NCBI GenBank assembly: GCA_038522735.1
Contig: JBCBJX010000035.1
Coordinates: 1-27,399, forward strand
Direction of reading: 5' to 3'
Origin: JBCBJX01 sp038522735
Lineage (GTDB): Bacteria > Pseudomonadota > Alphaproteobacteria > Caulobacterales > Parvularculaceae
DNA: 27,399 nucleotides
Shown one piece after another: positions 15,724 to 23,836 of the stretch. The notes below the pieces were generated by a model. The model was not told the origin of the DNA. It did not search any database and saw only the letters and a program-made list of their open reading frames with translations. Positions within the stretch are counted from its first letter, which is position 1, and each line of letters begins with the position of its first letter. Position numbers and translations under genes: made by a program.

Positions 15724-17136
15724 GTGGACGTTAAAGCATCAACAACCGCCAAGGCCGTCCCGTTCAAAAGCCCGAAGCGGTTTCTTGCGGGGCTCGATCC
15801 ACAAACAACTGCCAATGTCATCGCGTCCGCCGCCGATATCGCGCTGATCGTGGACGATGGTGTCATCAAGGATATCGCCCTCGGCAGCGAGCATCTGATG
15901 CGCGAGGGTTATGGCGGGCGCTGGCGCGGCATGCGCTGGGCCGACACTGTTACCATCGAAAGCAAGCCGAAGGTCGAAGACCTCCTGAAGTCGGCGACAT
16001 CGCGCTTCGGAGCGTGGCGCGAGATCAACCATCCGGCAGGGGTGGGGTCTGATCTGCCGGTGCGCTACGCGGCGGTCCAGACTGGCGAAAAAGACCGCAT
16101 ATTGATTATTGGCCGCGATCTGCGGTCGATCTCCTCGCTGCAGCAGCGGCTGGTGGAAGCCCATCAGGAGCTTGAGCGCGACTACGCCCGGCTGCGCGAG
16201 GCCGACGCGCGCTATCATCTTCTTTTCCAATCCGTCGATGAAGGCGTGCTGATCGTCGACGCCGACAGCCTCATCGTAGAGGCCGCGAACCCCGCTGCGC
16301 TCGAACGGTTTAACGCGACGAACGCCGGCCTTGTCGGCGCGAATTTCGCTTCGCTCTTTCCGAAAAAAACGGCGCGGCCGATCGAGCGCGCAGTCGCCGA
16401 GGCGCTTAATCAGGGCGTCGCGAACATCGTCGATGTCGCTCTGCCGGGGGCGAATGATCCAGCCGGCATCTCGCTCTCGGCCTTTCGCTATGAAGGCGAC
16501 AGACGGTTGATCATCCGTCTTGGAGCGAATGAGGTGTTCGCCGCGAAACGCGCCGCCTCGGGATTCCAGGCGGTGATCGAGAAATTGCCGGACGGGCTTA
16601 TCGTCGCCGGCGGCGATCTTAGAATGTTGAGCGTTAATCAGGCGGCGATCGACATGGCGAGGGTCGTCGGCCGCGGGCAGATCGTCGGCGAGCGCCTTGC
16701 GAAGTTCCTTGGCCGCTCGGGCACGGACCTCAACGTTCTGATCACGACGCTGAAGAACCATGGCTCCGTGCGCAACTTCAAGACAGTCCTGCGCGACCGG
16801 TTCGGAGCGGAAGAGGATATCGAGGTCTCCGCCGTCTCGGCGCCGTTCGAAGACTCAGAAGCCTACGGGTTCTCCGTGCGGGGCGTCGCCAAACGGCTCG
16901 CCAACGGGCCGAGCATCTCAGAAAAACTGCCGAGTTCCGTCGATGAATTAACAGGTCTCGTCGGTCGCGTGCCTCTGAAGGATATCGTCCGCGACGCGAC
17001 GGAGCTCATTGAAAAGCTCTGCATCGAATCGGCCCTTGAATCGACCGGCGACAACCGCGCCTCAGCGGCTGAAATGCTCGGCCTCAGCCGGCAGGGCCTC
17101 TATTCGAAGCTGAAGCGCTTCGGCATTGACGACTGA
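15724..17136 (+). CDS. ppsR: PpsR/CrtJ, PAS-domain transcriptional repressor of photosynthesis genes
   Basis: 470 residues. Order: N-terminal PAS-like domain (about 24-130), coiled-coil linker (about 135-163, LQQRLVEAHQELERDYARLR), two PAS domains (about 164-275 and 280-405), and a Fis-type helix-turn-helix at the C-terminus (NRASAAEMLGLSRQGLYSKL, 444-463). PpsR represses bch, crt and puc genes under oxygen or light at TGT-N12-ACA sites. The helix-turn-helix-proximal cysteine is present (Cys433, EKLCIESAL), but it is the only cysteine in the protein; the second redox cysteine of Rhodobacter PpsR between the PAS domains is missing. The GTG at 15724 is the only start seen between the preceding in-frame stop and the family sequence; its ribosome site is weak. 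Confidence 0.95.
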   Translation: MDVKASTTAKAVPFKSPKRFLAGLDPQTTANVIASAADIALIVDDGVIKDIALGSEHLMREGYGGRWRGMRWADTVTIESKPKVEDLLKSATSRFGAWREINHPAGVGSDLPVRYAAVQTGEKDRILIIGRDLRSISSLQQRLVEAHQELERDYARLREADARYHLLFQSVDEGVLIVDADSLIVEAANPAALERFNATNAGLVGANFASLFPKKTARPIERAVAEALNQGVANIVDVALPGANDPAGISLSAFRYEGDRRLIIRLGANEVFAAKRAASGFQAVIEKLPDGLIVAGGDLRMLSVNQAAIDMARVVGRGQIVGERLAKFLGRSGTDLNVLITTLKNHGSVRNFKTVLRDRFGAEEDIEVSAVSAPFEDSEAYGFSVRGVAKRLANGPSISEKLPSSVDELTGLVGRVPLKDIVRDATELIEKLCIESALESTGDNRASAAEMLGLSRQGLYSKLKRFGIDD

Positions 17137-17167
17137 CGAAACTCGCCAAGAATTTGACGTTCACGAC

Positions 17168-17185
17168 TGTCAACTTGGATTGACG
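17168..17185. promoter_or_regulatory. PpsR/CrtJ-like operator upstream of bchG
   Basis: TGTCAACTTGGATTGACG is palindromic in 5 of 6 outer base pairs (TGTCAA / TTGACG) and differs from TGT-N12-ACA only in the last base. It lies in the 77-base gap between ppsR and bchG, 28 bases before the preferred bchG start. This suggests that the bchG-bchP unit has its own PpsR-controlled promoter. Confidence 0.55.
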
Positions 17186-17213
17186 GTTGTCGGCGTCAGC
17201 GGTAGGTTGCGGC

Positions 17214-18131
17214 GTGCGAGATGCGCTTGCAACACTCGACGCGCGCCGGGCGCCGTCGCCGGCCGCCGTGGCGGAGCTTCTAAAGCCCGTCACCTGGTTC
17301 GCGCCGATGTGGGCGTTTCTATGTGGAGCGGTCTCGTCCGGCGCGGCGTTCGACTGGCGCTGGGCGCTTGCTCCTGTCGGCATGGCGCTCGCTGGACCGT
17401 TCGTATGCGGCGCCAGCCAGGCGGCGAACGACTGGTTCGACCGCCATGTCGACGCCATCAACGAGCCGAACCGTCCGATTCCCTCGGGCCGTGTGCCCGG
17501 CCGCTGGGGACTCTGGATCGCGGTCCTCTGGTCGGCCGCGTCCCTCGCCCTTGGCGCGGTCCTCGGCGTCTGGGCCTTCGGGGCGACGGTCGCAGCCCTC
17601 GCCATCGGCTGGGCCTACAGCGCGCCGCCCGTTCGTTTGAAGGCGGATGGTTGGGCGGGCGCGGCCGCCTGCGGCCTCACTTATGAGGGTCTCGCCTGGT
17701 TCACCGGCGCCGCCGTCCTCCTTAACGCCGCGCCGCCGCCCGAGGCCCTGGCGCTCGCCGTCCTTTATTCCGTAGGCGCGCACGGCATCATGACCCTCAA
17801 CGACTTCAAGGCGCTGAAAGGCGACGCCGAGATGGGCGTCCGCTCGCTCCCCGTAGCGCTCGGGCCGGAGCGGGCGGCGAAAATCGCCTGTGTCGTCATG
17901 GCCCTGCCGCAACTGGCTGTCGTCGGCCTTCTCGTCTCATGGGAGCGGCCGATCCACGCCGCCGCCGTCGCCGCTCTGGTCGCAGCTCAGCTCGTCCTGA
18001 TGCGGACGCTTCTGAAAGACCCGGCGGCCAAGGCGCCCTGGTACAACGCGACCGGCGTCAGCCTGTTCGTGCTCGGCATGATGGCGAGCGCGGTCGCCGC
18101 GCGGTCCGTGGTGCTCGGAGGCGGCGCATGA
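17214..18131 (+). CDS. bchG: Bacteriochlorophyll synthase (esterifies bacteriochlorophyllide with geranylgeranyl-PP)
   Basis: 305 residues from the chosen GTG. UbiA-family prenyltransferase with about eight membrane helices. The first Asp-rich motif is NDWFDRHVDAINEPNRPIPS (72-91), the second NDFKALKGDAEMGVRSLP. Both are characteristic of chlorophyll synthases. I prefer GTG at 17214 because GGTAGG lies about 7 bases upstream; TTG at 17187 in the same frame would add 9 residues and would sit next to the putative PpsR site. The stop overlaps the next gene as ATGA (18128-18131), forming the bchG-transporter-bchP unit. Confidence 0.95.
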   Translation: MRDALATLDARRAPSPAAVAELLKPVTWFAPMWAFLCGAVSSGAAFDWRWALAPVGMALAGPFVCGASQAANDWFDRHVDAINEPNRPIPSGRVPGRWGLWIAVLWSAASLALGAVLGVWAFGATVAALAIGWAYSAPPVRLKADGWAGAAACGLTYEGLAWFTGAAVLLNAAPPPEALALAVLYSVGAHGIMTLNDFKALKGDAEMGVRSLPVALGPERAAKIACVVMALPQLAVVGLLVSWERPIHAAAVAALVAAQLVLMRTLLKDPAAKAPWYNATGVSLFVLGMMASAVAARSVVLGGGA

Positions 18132-19468
18132 GAACCAAAACCGGAGGCCACCTCGGCTGGTTCGGCGTCTTCCGCCTCGGCCTCGTGCAGACCGCCCTCG
18201 GCGCCATCGTTATCTTGTGCACGTCCACTTTGAACCGCGTCATCGCTGTGGAACTCGCCCTGCCGGCCGCCCTGCCGGGCGCGCTTGTCGGCTGGCATTA
18301 TGCGGTGCAGCTCAGCCGGCCGCGCTGGGGGCACGGCGCCGATATCGGCGGCGCGCGGGCGCCCTGGATCATCGGCGGCATGGCGACGCTCGCCCTCGGC
18401 GCGATCGGCGCGGCGCTTTCGACGGTTTTGATGGCGAGTGCGACAGGCTGGGGCGTCGCCGCCGCGATCCTCGCCTTTTTCCTCATCGGCGTCGGCGTCG
18501 GAGCGTCGGGCACGAACCTTCTGGCGCTTCTCGCCGCCCGCGTCGCGCCGGCGCGCAAGGCCGCCGCCGCCGCGATCGTCTGGATCATGATGATCGTCGG
18601 CTTCATCGCGACCGCAGGCGTCGCGGGAAGCCTTCTTGATCCCTTCTCCCTCGGCCGGCTGGTCGCGGTCACGATCGGCGTCTGCGCCATCGCCGTCGCG
18701 CTTGCGACGATCGCCGTCCTTGGCGTCGAGCGCCGCGCCGCCGCGCCGGCCCGACCCGCGACCGATGCGCCGCGGCCGAGCTTCCGGGACTCCCTCGCGG
18801 AGACCTGGGCCGACCCGCAGGCCCGGCTGTTCACGATTTTCGTCTTCGTCGCCATGCTCGCCTACAGCGCGCAGGATCTGATCCTGGAACCGTTCGCCGG
18901 CCTCATTCATGGCTATACGCCGGGGGAATCGACGAAGCTCGCCGGCGTGCAGAACGGCGGCGTGCTGATCGGCATGATCGCGACCGCCGTCCTCGGCACC
19001 GTTATCGGACGATCCCGCGCCGCCTTCATGCGCGCCTGGACAGCGTGGTCCTGCATCGCGTCCGCCGCCGCACTCGGCGTTCTCTCCTTCGGCGCGCTTG
19101 TCGGCGCCGCGTTCCCCCTGAAACCGGCCGTCTTCGCCCTCGGCCTCGCCAACGGCGCCTTCGCCGTCGCGGCCATCGGCTCGATGATGACGCTGGCGAG
19201 CGCCGGCGGCCCCGCAAAAGAGGGCGTACGGATGGGGCTCTGGGGCGCGGCGCAGGCGAGCGCCTTCGGCCTCGGCGGATTTTTGGGCGCCGCGGCCCTC
19301 GACATCGCGCGCATCGCGCTCGCCGAGACAGGTCCCGCTTTCGCCCTCGTTTTTGCTGCGGAGGGCGCGGCCTTCGTCGCCGCGGCCTTCCTCTCCCTCG
19401 CCGTCGGCGCCGGGCGCGCCGACGCAGCGGTTCCCATGATGCCCGCCGACGCCATTCCCGCCGAATAG
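18128..19468 (+). CDS. PucC-like BCD-family major facilitator protein (Rhodobacter ORF428 type)
   Basis: 446 residues, about 12 predicted membrane helices. It is a relative of LhaA and PucC: FRLGLVQTALGAIVILCTST, LNRVIAVELALPAALPGALV and YSAQDLILEPFAGLIHGYTP are shared family features. The position between bchG and bchP corresponds to ORF428 of Rhodobacter capsulatus. The family is thought to help pigment delivery or light-harvesting assembly, but the substrate of this member is not established. The start overlaps the bchG stop by 4 bases; the open frame extends further upstream but over bchG, so the ATG at 18128 is preferred. AGGAG overlapping its stop codon serves bchP. Confidence 0.93.
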   Translation: MRTKTGGHLGWFGVFRLGLVQTALGAIVILCTSTLNRVIAVELALPAALPGALVGWHYAVQLSRPRWGHGADIGGARAPWIIGGMATLALGAIGAALSTVLMASATGWGVAAAILAFFLIGVGVGASGTNLLALLAARVAPARKAAAAAIVWIMMIVGFIATAGVAGSLLDPFSLGRLVAVTIGVCAIAVALATIAVLGVERRAAAPARPATDAPRPSFRDSLAETWADPQARLFTIFVFVAMLAYSAQDLILEPFAGLIHGYTPGESTKLAGVQNGGVLIGMIATAVLGTVIGRSRAAFMRAWTAWSCIASAAALGVLSFGALVGAAFPLKPAVFALGLANGAFAVAAIGSMMTLASAGGPAKEGVRMGLWGAAQASAFGLGGFLGAAALDIARIALAETGPAFALVFAAEGAAFVAAAFLSLAVGAGRADAAVPMMPADAIPAE

Positions 19469-19477
19469 GAGCGACCC

Positions 19478-20704
19478 ATGCCTCTCGACGCCGCCGACAC
19501 CGATCTCGACACATATGACGCCGTGATTGTCGGCGGCGGGCCCGCCGGCGCGACGGCGGCGCTCGATCTTGCAAAGGCCGGCAGACGCGTCGCGCTGATT
19601 GACCGGGCGGGGCGCATCAAACCCTGCGGCGGCGCGATCCCGCCGCGTCTCATGCGCGATTTCGAAATTCCCGATCACCTGATTGTCGCCCGGGCGCGAT
19701 CCGCCCGGATGATAGCGCCGTCTGCCGCGGAGGTGGACATGCCGATCGAGGGCGGCTGCGTCGGCATGGTGGACCGGGAGCATTTCGATGAATGGCTGCG
19801 TGTGCGCGCCGCCGACGCCGGCGCGGAGCGGCTGACCGGCGACTTCGTCGCTCTGGCGCGCGACCCGGACGGCGTCGCCGTGCTGGAGTGGCGGCCGAAG
19901 GGCGCGAGCAAGCTAGATCCTCTGAAACGGATCCGGGCGCGCGCTGTGATCGGCGCCGACGGCGCGCGGTCAAAGCTCGCCGAGCAGGCGCTTCCGGATG
20001 TCGAAAAGCCGACGAGCGTCTTCGCCTATCATGAGATCATCAGTTCGCCGACGGCGGCCGAGGGCGCGAACTTCGACGGGACGCGCTGCGATATCTACTA
20101 TCAGAACCGCCTGTCTCCCGATTTCTACGCTTGGGTGTTCCCGCACGGATCGACGACCAGCGTCGGCGTCGGCTCCATGCAGAAAGGCTTTTCCCTGAAA
20201 GGCGCCGTCGCGACCCTGCGCGAGGAGGCGGGGCTTTCAGGCGTCGAAACCGTGCGCTGCGAAGGCGCGCCGATCCCGCTGAAGCCGATGAAGCGCTGGG
20301 ACAACGGCCGCGACATCATCCTCGCGGGCGACGCGGCGGGCTGCGTTGCGCCGGCCTCCGGCGAGGGCATCTACTACGCCATGCTCGGCGGGCGCAAAGC
20401 CGCAGAAGGCGCGCTTGAACTCCTTGAGACCGGAGACGCGAAAGCGCTTGCGAGGGTTCGGAAGGACTACATGGCCGAGCACGGAAAGGTCTTCTTCGTC
20501 CTCGGGATCATGCAGCATTTCTGGTATCGCAACGACAAGCGGCGGGAGCGGTTCGTTAATATCTGCCGCGATAAGGACGTCCAGCATCTGACGTGGACGG
20601 CCTATATGGAGAAGAAGCTCGTCAAGGCGAAACCGATGGCCCATATGCGGATCTTCTTCAAAGACCTCGCCCATCTGATGGGTCTCGCCTCCGTCAGCCG
20701 CTAG
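19478..20704 (+). CDS. bchP: Geranylgeranyl reductase (bacteriochlorophyll tail)
   Basis: 408 residues. FAD-binding Rossmann motif DAVIVGGGPAGATAALDLAK (14-33), then IKPCGGAIPPRLMRDF, and GDAAGCVAPASGEGIYYAML near the second FAD motif; all are typical of BchP/ChlP. The enzyme reduces three double bonds of the geranylgeranyl group to phytyl. The start is 9 bases after the transporter stop, with AGGAG spanning that stop codon. In Rhodobacter an idi gene follows bchP; here an unrelated small gene does. The C-terminal part (WTAYMEKKLVKAKPMAHMRI) fits the family. Confidence 0.95.
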   Translation: MPLDAADTDLDTYDAVIVGGGPAGATAALDLAKAGRRVALIDRAGRIKPCGGAIPPRLMRDFEIPDHLIVARARSARMIAPSAAEVDMPIEGGCVGMVDREHFDEWLRVRAADAGAERLTGDFVALARDPDGVAVLEWRPKGASKLDPLKRIRARAVIGADGARSKLAEQALPDVEKPTSVFAYHEIISSPTAAEGANFDGTRCDIYYQNRLSPDFYAWVFPHGSTTSVGVGSMQKGFSLKGAVATLREEAGLSGVETVRCEGAPIPLKPMKRWDNGRDIILAGDAAGCVAPASGEGIYYAMLGGRKAAEGALELLETGDAKALARVRKDYMAEHGKVFFVLGIMQHFWYRNDKRRERFVNICRDKDVQHLTWTAYMEKKLVKAKPMAHMRIFFKDLAHLMGLASVSR

Positions 20705-20791
20705 GCGGCCATGGTTGAAAAACGCCCGGTCATCGTCGCGGCGCGTTTCAATATCGCGGTCGCTCGTCTGAAGCCCGCCCTGTCCTGAACG

Positions 20792-21067
20792 ATGGTCGCG
20801 ACGCCCGGCCTCATCCAATGGATCCTGATCGGGATCGTCGTCGAGGCGATCGTCGTCTCCGCTTTGCTGGCGAGGGCGCGGTTAGGGCGCTGGATCGCGC
20901 CGTACCTGTTTTTCCTCTTTTCCGGCGGCGTCCTGATGGCGGCGATCGCATTCGCCCTGCGCGACCCGACATCGCTGTTGGTCGCGCCGCTCCTCGGTCT
21001 TTCGGGGCTCGCCCATATCGCGACGCTGGTCCTCGTTTACAGGCGGTTGCGTACGCCCGGCGGATGA
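20792..21067 (+). CDS. Small three-helix membrane protein, unknown function
   Basis: 91 residues with three clear hydrophobic segments: about 6-27, 34-56 and 61-83. Positive residues (RARLGR at 28-33 and YRRLR at 83-87) suggest that the first loop and the C-terminus face the cytoplasm. I do not recognise a family. It lies 87 bases after bchP on the same strand, with no obvious ribosome site before the ATG, so expression is uncertain. Its stop codon directly abuts the stop codon of the convergent flavoprotein gene (21067/21068). Place and topology allow a role in pigment or membrane biogenesis, but nothing in the sequence proves it. Confidence 0.65.
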   Translation: MVATPGLIQWILIGIVVEAIVVSALLARARLGRWIAPYLFFLFSGGVLMAAIAFALRDPTSLLVAPLLGLSGLAHIATLVLVYRRLRTPGG

Positions 21068-22297
21068 TCAGCGCATGGCGGTTTTGAGATCGAAGTCGAG
21101 GTTTCCGGCGTCGGCGGGCGCGATCGTGCGGCCGTCTTTCAGCACCCGTTTGCCGACGAGGTAGGACGCTGGATCATTGACTGCGTCCACGGCGATCAGC
21201 GCGCCGCTCCTGTAATAGAAAACCGAAAAACTGTCCGAGGCGGGCGCGCCGCGGAGGACTTCCTCGTTGGCGCCTTGCGAGAGCCCGACCGTCTGCAGCT
21301 TCACGGCGTATTGGTCCGACCAGAACCAGGGCGGATCGTAAGGCGGCGGAGGATCGCCCAGGATCCCGGCGGCGGCGCGATCGCCCTGGTCGAGGGCGTT
21401 GTGAACGCTTTCAAGCCGCACCGCCGCATCATAGGCCTCGATCCGCCGCCGCGCGCAGTCGCCGACAGCAAAAACCGCAGGTTGGGAGGTGCGGCACGCC
21501 CCATCGACAACGACGCCGTCCGCACACGCAACGCCGGCGCGCTCGGCGAGTTCGATGCAGGGCGCGACGCCGACGCCGATGAGGACGACGTCGGCGTCGA
21601 CCCGGCCGTCCGCCGTCTCCACAGCGGCGACGGGGCCTTCCAACGGGGCGAGGCCGGTGACGCTCGCGCCGAGCGCGACTTCGACGCCGTTGCGTTCATG
21701 AAGCGTCTGAAAGTAATCGCCGATGAGCGGTCCCGCGACCCGCGACAGGAGACGCGGCTCGCGCTCCAGAACATGGGTCCGCAGCCCGAGCCCGCGGGCG
21801 ACCGACGCCGCTTCAAGGCCGATATAGCCGCCGCCGACGACCGCGACCGAGCGGGCGGACGCGAACGCCTGCCGCATGCGCTTTGCATCGTCGATCCCCC
21901 GAAGCTCCATGACGCCCGGGCGGCTGATGTCGGCGAACGGAAGTCGGCGGGGCGTCGAGCCGGTCGCGATCACGGCTACGTCAAACTCGAAGCGTTCGCC
22001 GCTCTCCGCCTCCGCAATCCCCCGATCCGGATCGAGACTGACGATCCGTACGCCGAGGCGAAGGTCGATAGCTTGATCTGTATAAAAATCGACGCCCTTC
22101 AGCTCAAGGCGCGTCTCGTCCGCTTCGCCCTTCAGAAACGCCTTCGACAGGGGCGGCCGCTGGTAGGGCGGATAGGGCTCTTCCCCGGCAAGGACGATCA
22201 GCCCCGTGTGGCCGCGCTTGCGAAGGGCCTGCGCGGTCTGCAGACCCGCCTGACCTGCGCCGACGATCAGGATACGGGCGGTTCTCGTGTCAGACAT
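21068..22297 (-). CDS. FAD/NAD(P)-dependent ferredoxin (rhodocoxin-type) reductase
   Basis: 409 residues. Two Rossmann motifs: FAD at GAGQAG (13-18) and NAD(P) at VVGGGYIGLEAA (154-165). FAVGDCA near the C-terminal third is the second FAD contact. YPPYQRPPLSKAFLKGE and the C-terminal FYYRSGALIAVDAVNDPASY are typical of reductases that pass electrons from NAD(P)H to [2Fe-2S] ferredoxins of P450 or dioxygenase systems. No ferredoxin, P450 or oxygenase gene is nearby. It starts 13 bases after the aldehyde dehydrogenase stop, so the two form an operon. Its real partner is unknown. Confidence 0.9.
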   Translation of the reverse strand: MSDTRTARILIVGAGQAGLQTAQALRKRGHTGLIVLAGEEPYPPYQRPPLSKAFLKGEADETRLELKGVDFYTDQAIDLRLGVRIVSLDPDRGIAEAESGERFEFDVAVIATGSTPRRLPFADISRPGVMELRGIDDAKRMRQAFASARSVAVVGGGYIGLEAASVARGLGLRTHVLEREPRLLSRVAGPLIGDYFQTLHERNGVEVALGASVTGLAPLEGPVAAVETADGRVDADVVLIGVGVAPCIELAERAGVACADGVVVDGACRTSQPAVFAVGDCARRRIEAYDAAVRLESVHNALDQGDRAAAGILGDPPPPYDPPWFWSDQYAVKLQTVGLSQGANEEVLRGAPASDSFSVFYYRSGALIAVDAVNDPASYLVGKRVLKDGRTIAPADAGNLDFDLKTAMR

Positions 22298-22310
22298 GGG
22301 CGGGCGCGGT

Positions 22311-23738
22311 TCAGCTGAGGCCGCCCAGAAGGCCGTATTTCAGCTCGATGTATTCGTCGAGCCCGTACTTCGAGCCTTCGCGGCCGAGACCGCTTTCCTT
22401 GACGCCTCCGAACGGCGCGGATTCCGCCGAGAGAACGCCTTCGTTCGCCGCGACCATGCCGTAGTCGAGGCCTTCGAGCACCTTGAAGATCCGCGCCATG
22501 TCGCGGGCGTAGAAGTAGGCGGCGAGGCCGTAGGGGGTGTCGTTCGCAAGCTGCAGCGCCTCATCGACCGTCTCGAAACGGATGATCGGCGCGACGGGGC
22601 CGAAGATTTCCTCGCGCGCGACGCGCATCTCCGCCGAAACGCCTGTCAGCACCGTCGGCTGGAAGAAAAGCTCGCCCGCCTCGTGCCGTCCGCCGCCGAC
22701 GACGACCGAAGCGCCGCTTTTGAGCGCGTCATCGACCAGATCGGCGACCTTCCCGATCCCCGCCTGATTGATCAGCGGGCCGATCTGCACGCCGTCGTCC
22801 GCCCCGTTCCCGACGGTCAGCCCGCTCACTCTCTCCGCAAGCTGTTCAACGAAAGCGTCGTAGACGCCCGCCTGAACGAGGATGCGGTTCGCGCAAACGC
22901 ATGTCTGCCCGGCGTTTCTGTATTTCGAGCCCATGGCGCCGGCGACCGCGGCGTCGATATCGGCGTCGTCGAAGACGATGAAGGGCGCGTTGCCGCCGAG
23001 TTCCAGGCTGAGGCGCTTCACGGTCGATGCGCATTGCGCCGCGAGCAGCTTGCCGACGCGCGTCGAGCCGGTGAAGGAGAGCTTGCGAACGGCGCCGCTG
23101 TCGCAGAACGCTTCGCCGACGGCCTTCGGGTCGGCGGTCGTCACGACCCGGAAGACGGCTTCCGGCACGCCCGCCTGATGGGCGAGGGCTTCAAGGGCGA
23201 GGGCGGAGAGGGGCGTCGCCTCGGCGGGCTTTAGCACCATCGGGCAGCCGGCGGCGAGGGCGGGCCCCGCCTTGCGGGTGATCATGGCGAGGGGAAAGTT
23301 CCAGGGCGTGATCGCCGCGGAGACGCCGACCGGCTGCTTCAGGACGAGGATGCGGGCGTTCGGCTGATGGCTCGGGACGATGTCGCCATAGGCGCGTTTT
23401 CCTTCCTCTGCGAACCATTCGAGGAAGGAGGCGGCGTAAAAAACCTCGCCCTTTGCTTCAGGCAGCGGCTTTCCGCATTCGGCTGTGGCGAGCGCCGCAA
23501 GCTCTTCCGCATGGGACATAAGGAGCGACGCCCACGCCCTGAGCACGCTCGCGCGCTCGCGCGCCGTGCGGCCGGCCCAGTTTTTGAAGGCGGCGTCCGC
23601 GTCCGCAATGGCGGCGTTCGCGACGTCAGGGCCGTCGTCGGCGACGGCGGCGATCTGCTCGCCCGTCGCGGGATTGAAGACGGCGAGGCCGTCATCGCGC
23701 AGGGAGCTCGAAATGAGGTCGGCGGCGGGGAGGGACAT
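22311..23738 (-). CDS. gabD: Succinate-semialdehyde dehydrogenase type aldehyde dehydrogenase
   Basis: 475 residues, aldehyde dehydrogenase superfamily. The catalytic pair is Glu246 (SLELGGNAPFIVFDDADID) and Cys280 (KYRNAGQTCVCANRILVQ). The paired cysteines and the SKYRNAGQTCVCANR pattern are typical of GabD. The cofactor-binding TPWNFPLAMITRK and SFTGSTRVGK are present. It would oxidise succinic semialdehyde to succinate with NAD(P)+, though related semialdehydes are possible. It is first in a two-gene unit with the flavoprotein downstream and follows msrA with an 84-base gap, which may contain its promoter. No GABA transaminase is seen here. Confidence 0.88.
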   Translation of the reverse strand: MSLPAADLISSSLRDDGLAVFNPATGEQIAAVADDGPDVANAAIADADAAFKNWAGRTARERASVLRAWASLLMSHAEELAALATAECGKPLPEAKGEVFYAASFLEWFAEEGKRAYGDIVPSHQPNARILVLKQPVGVSAAITPWNFPLAMITRKAGPALAAGCPMVLKPAEATPLSALALEALAHQAGVPEAVFRVVTTADPKAVGEAFCDSGAVRKLSFTGSTRVGKLLAAQCASTVKRLSLELGGNAPFIVFDDADIDAAVAGAMGSKYRNAGQTCVCANRILVQAGVYDAFVEQLAERVSGLTVGNGADDGVQIGPLINQAGIGKVADLVDDALKSGASVVVGGGRHEAGELFFQPTVLTGVSAEMRVAREEIFGPVAPIIRFETVDEALQLANDTPYGLAAYFYARDMARIFKVLEGLDYGMVAANEGVLSAESAPFGGVKESGLGREGSKYGLDEYIELKYGLLGGLS

Positions 23739-23815
23739 GGGCGCTCCTCAGGGTTCTAGGGTCGATCGAGACCCGCACCATGGTCCCCCGTCCGCCGGCG
23801 CGCAACGACGGGGCG

Positions 23816-23836
23816 CCGCCGCCTATTCGGCGGCGG
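23816..23836 (-). other. GC-rich hairpin over the msrA stop codon
   Basis: CCGCCGCC (23816-23823) pairs with GGCGGCGG (23829-23836) around a 5-base loop. On the minus strand the stem brackets the msrA TAG. No T-run follows, so it is not a standard intrinsic terminator; it could stabilise the 3' end or be a by-product of Ala codons. Confidence 0.3.

Noticed and set aside
17987..19783. A 598-codon minus-strand open frame opposite the PucC-like gene and part of bchP
   Set aside because: Composition is dominated by Gly, Arg, Asp and Ala with no domain, and it is antisense to two recognised genes.
20711..20788. 25-codon open frame between bchP and the small membrane gene, as a leader peptide
   Set aside because: No clear ribosome site, no run of one amino acid codon and no attenuator-like stem; such frames are expected by chance.
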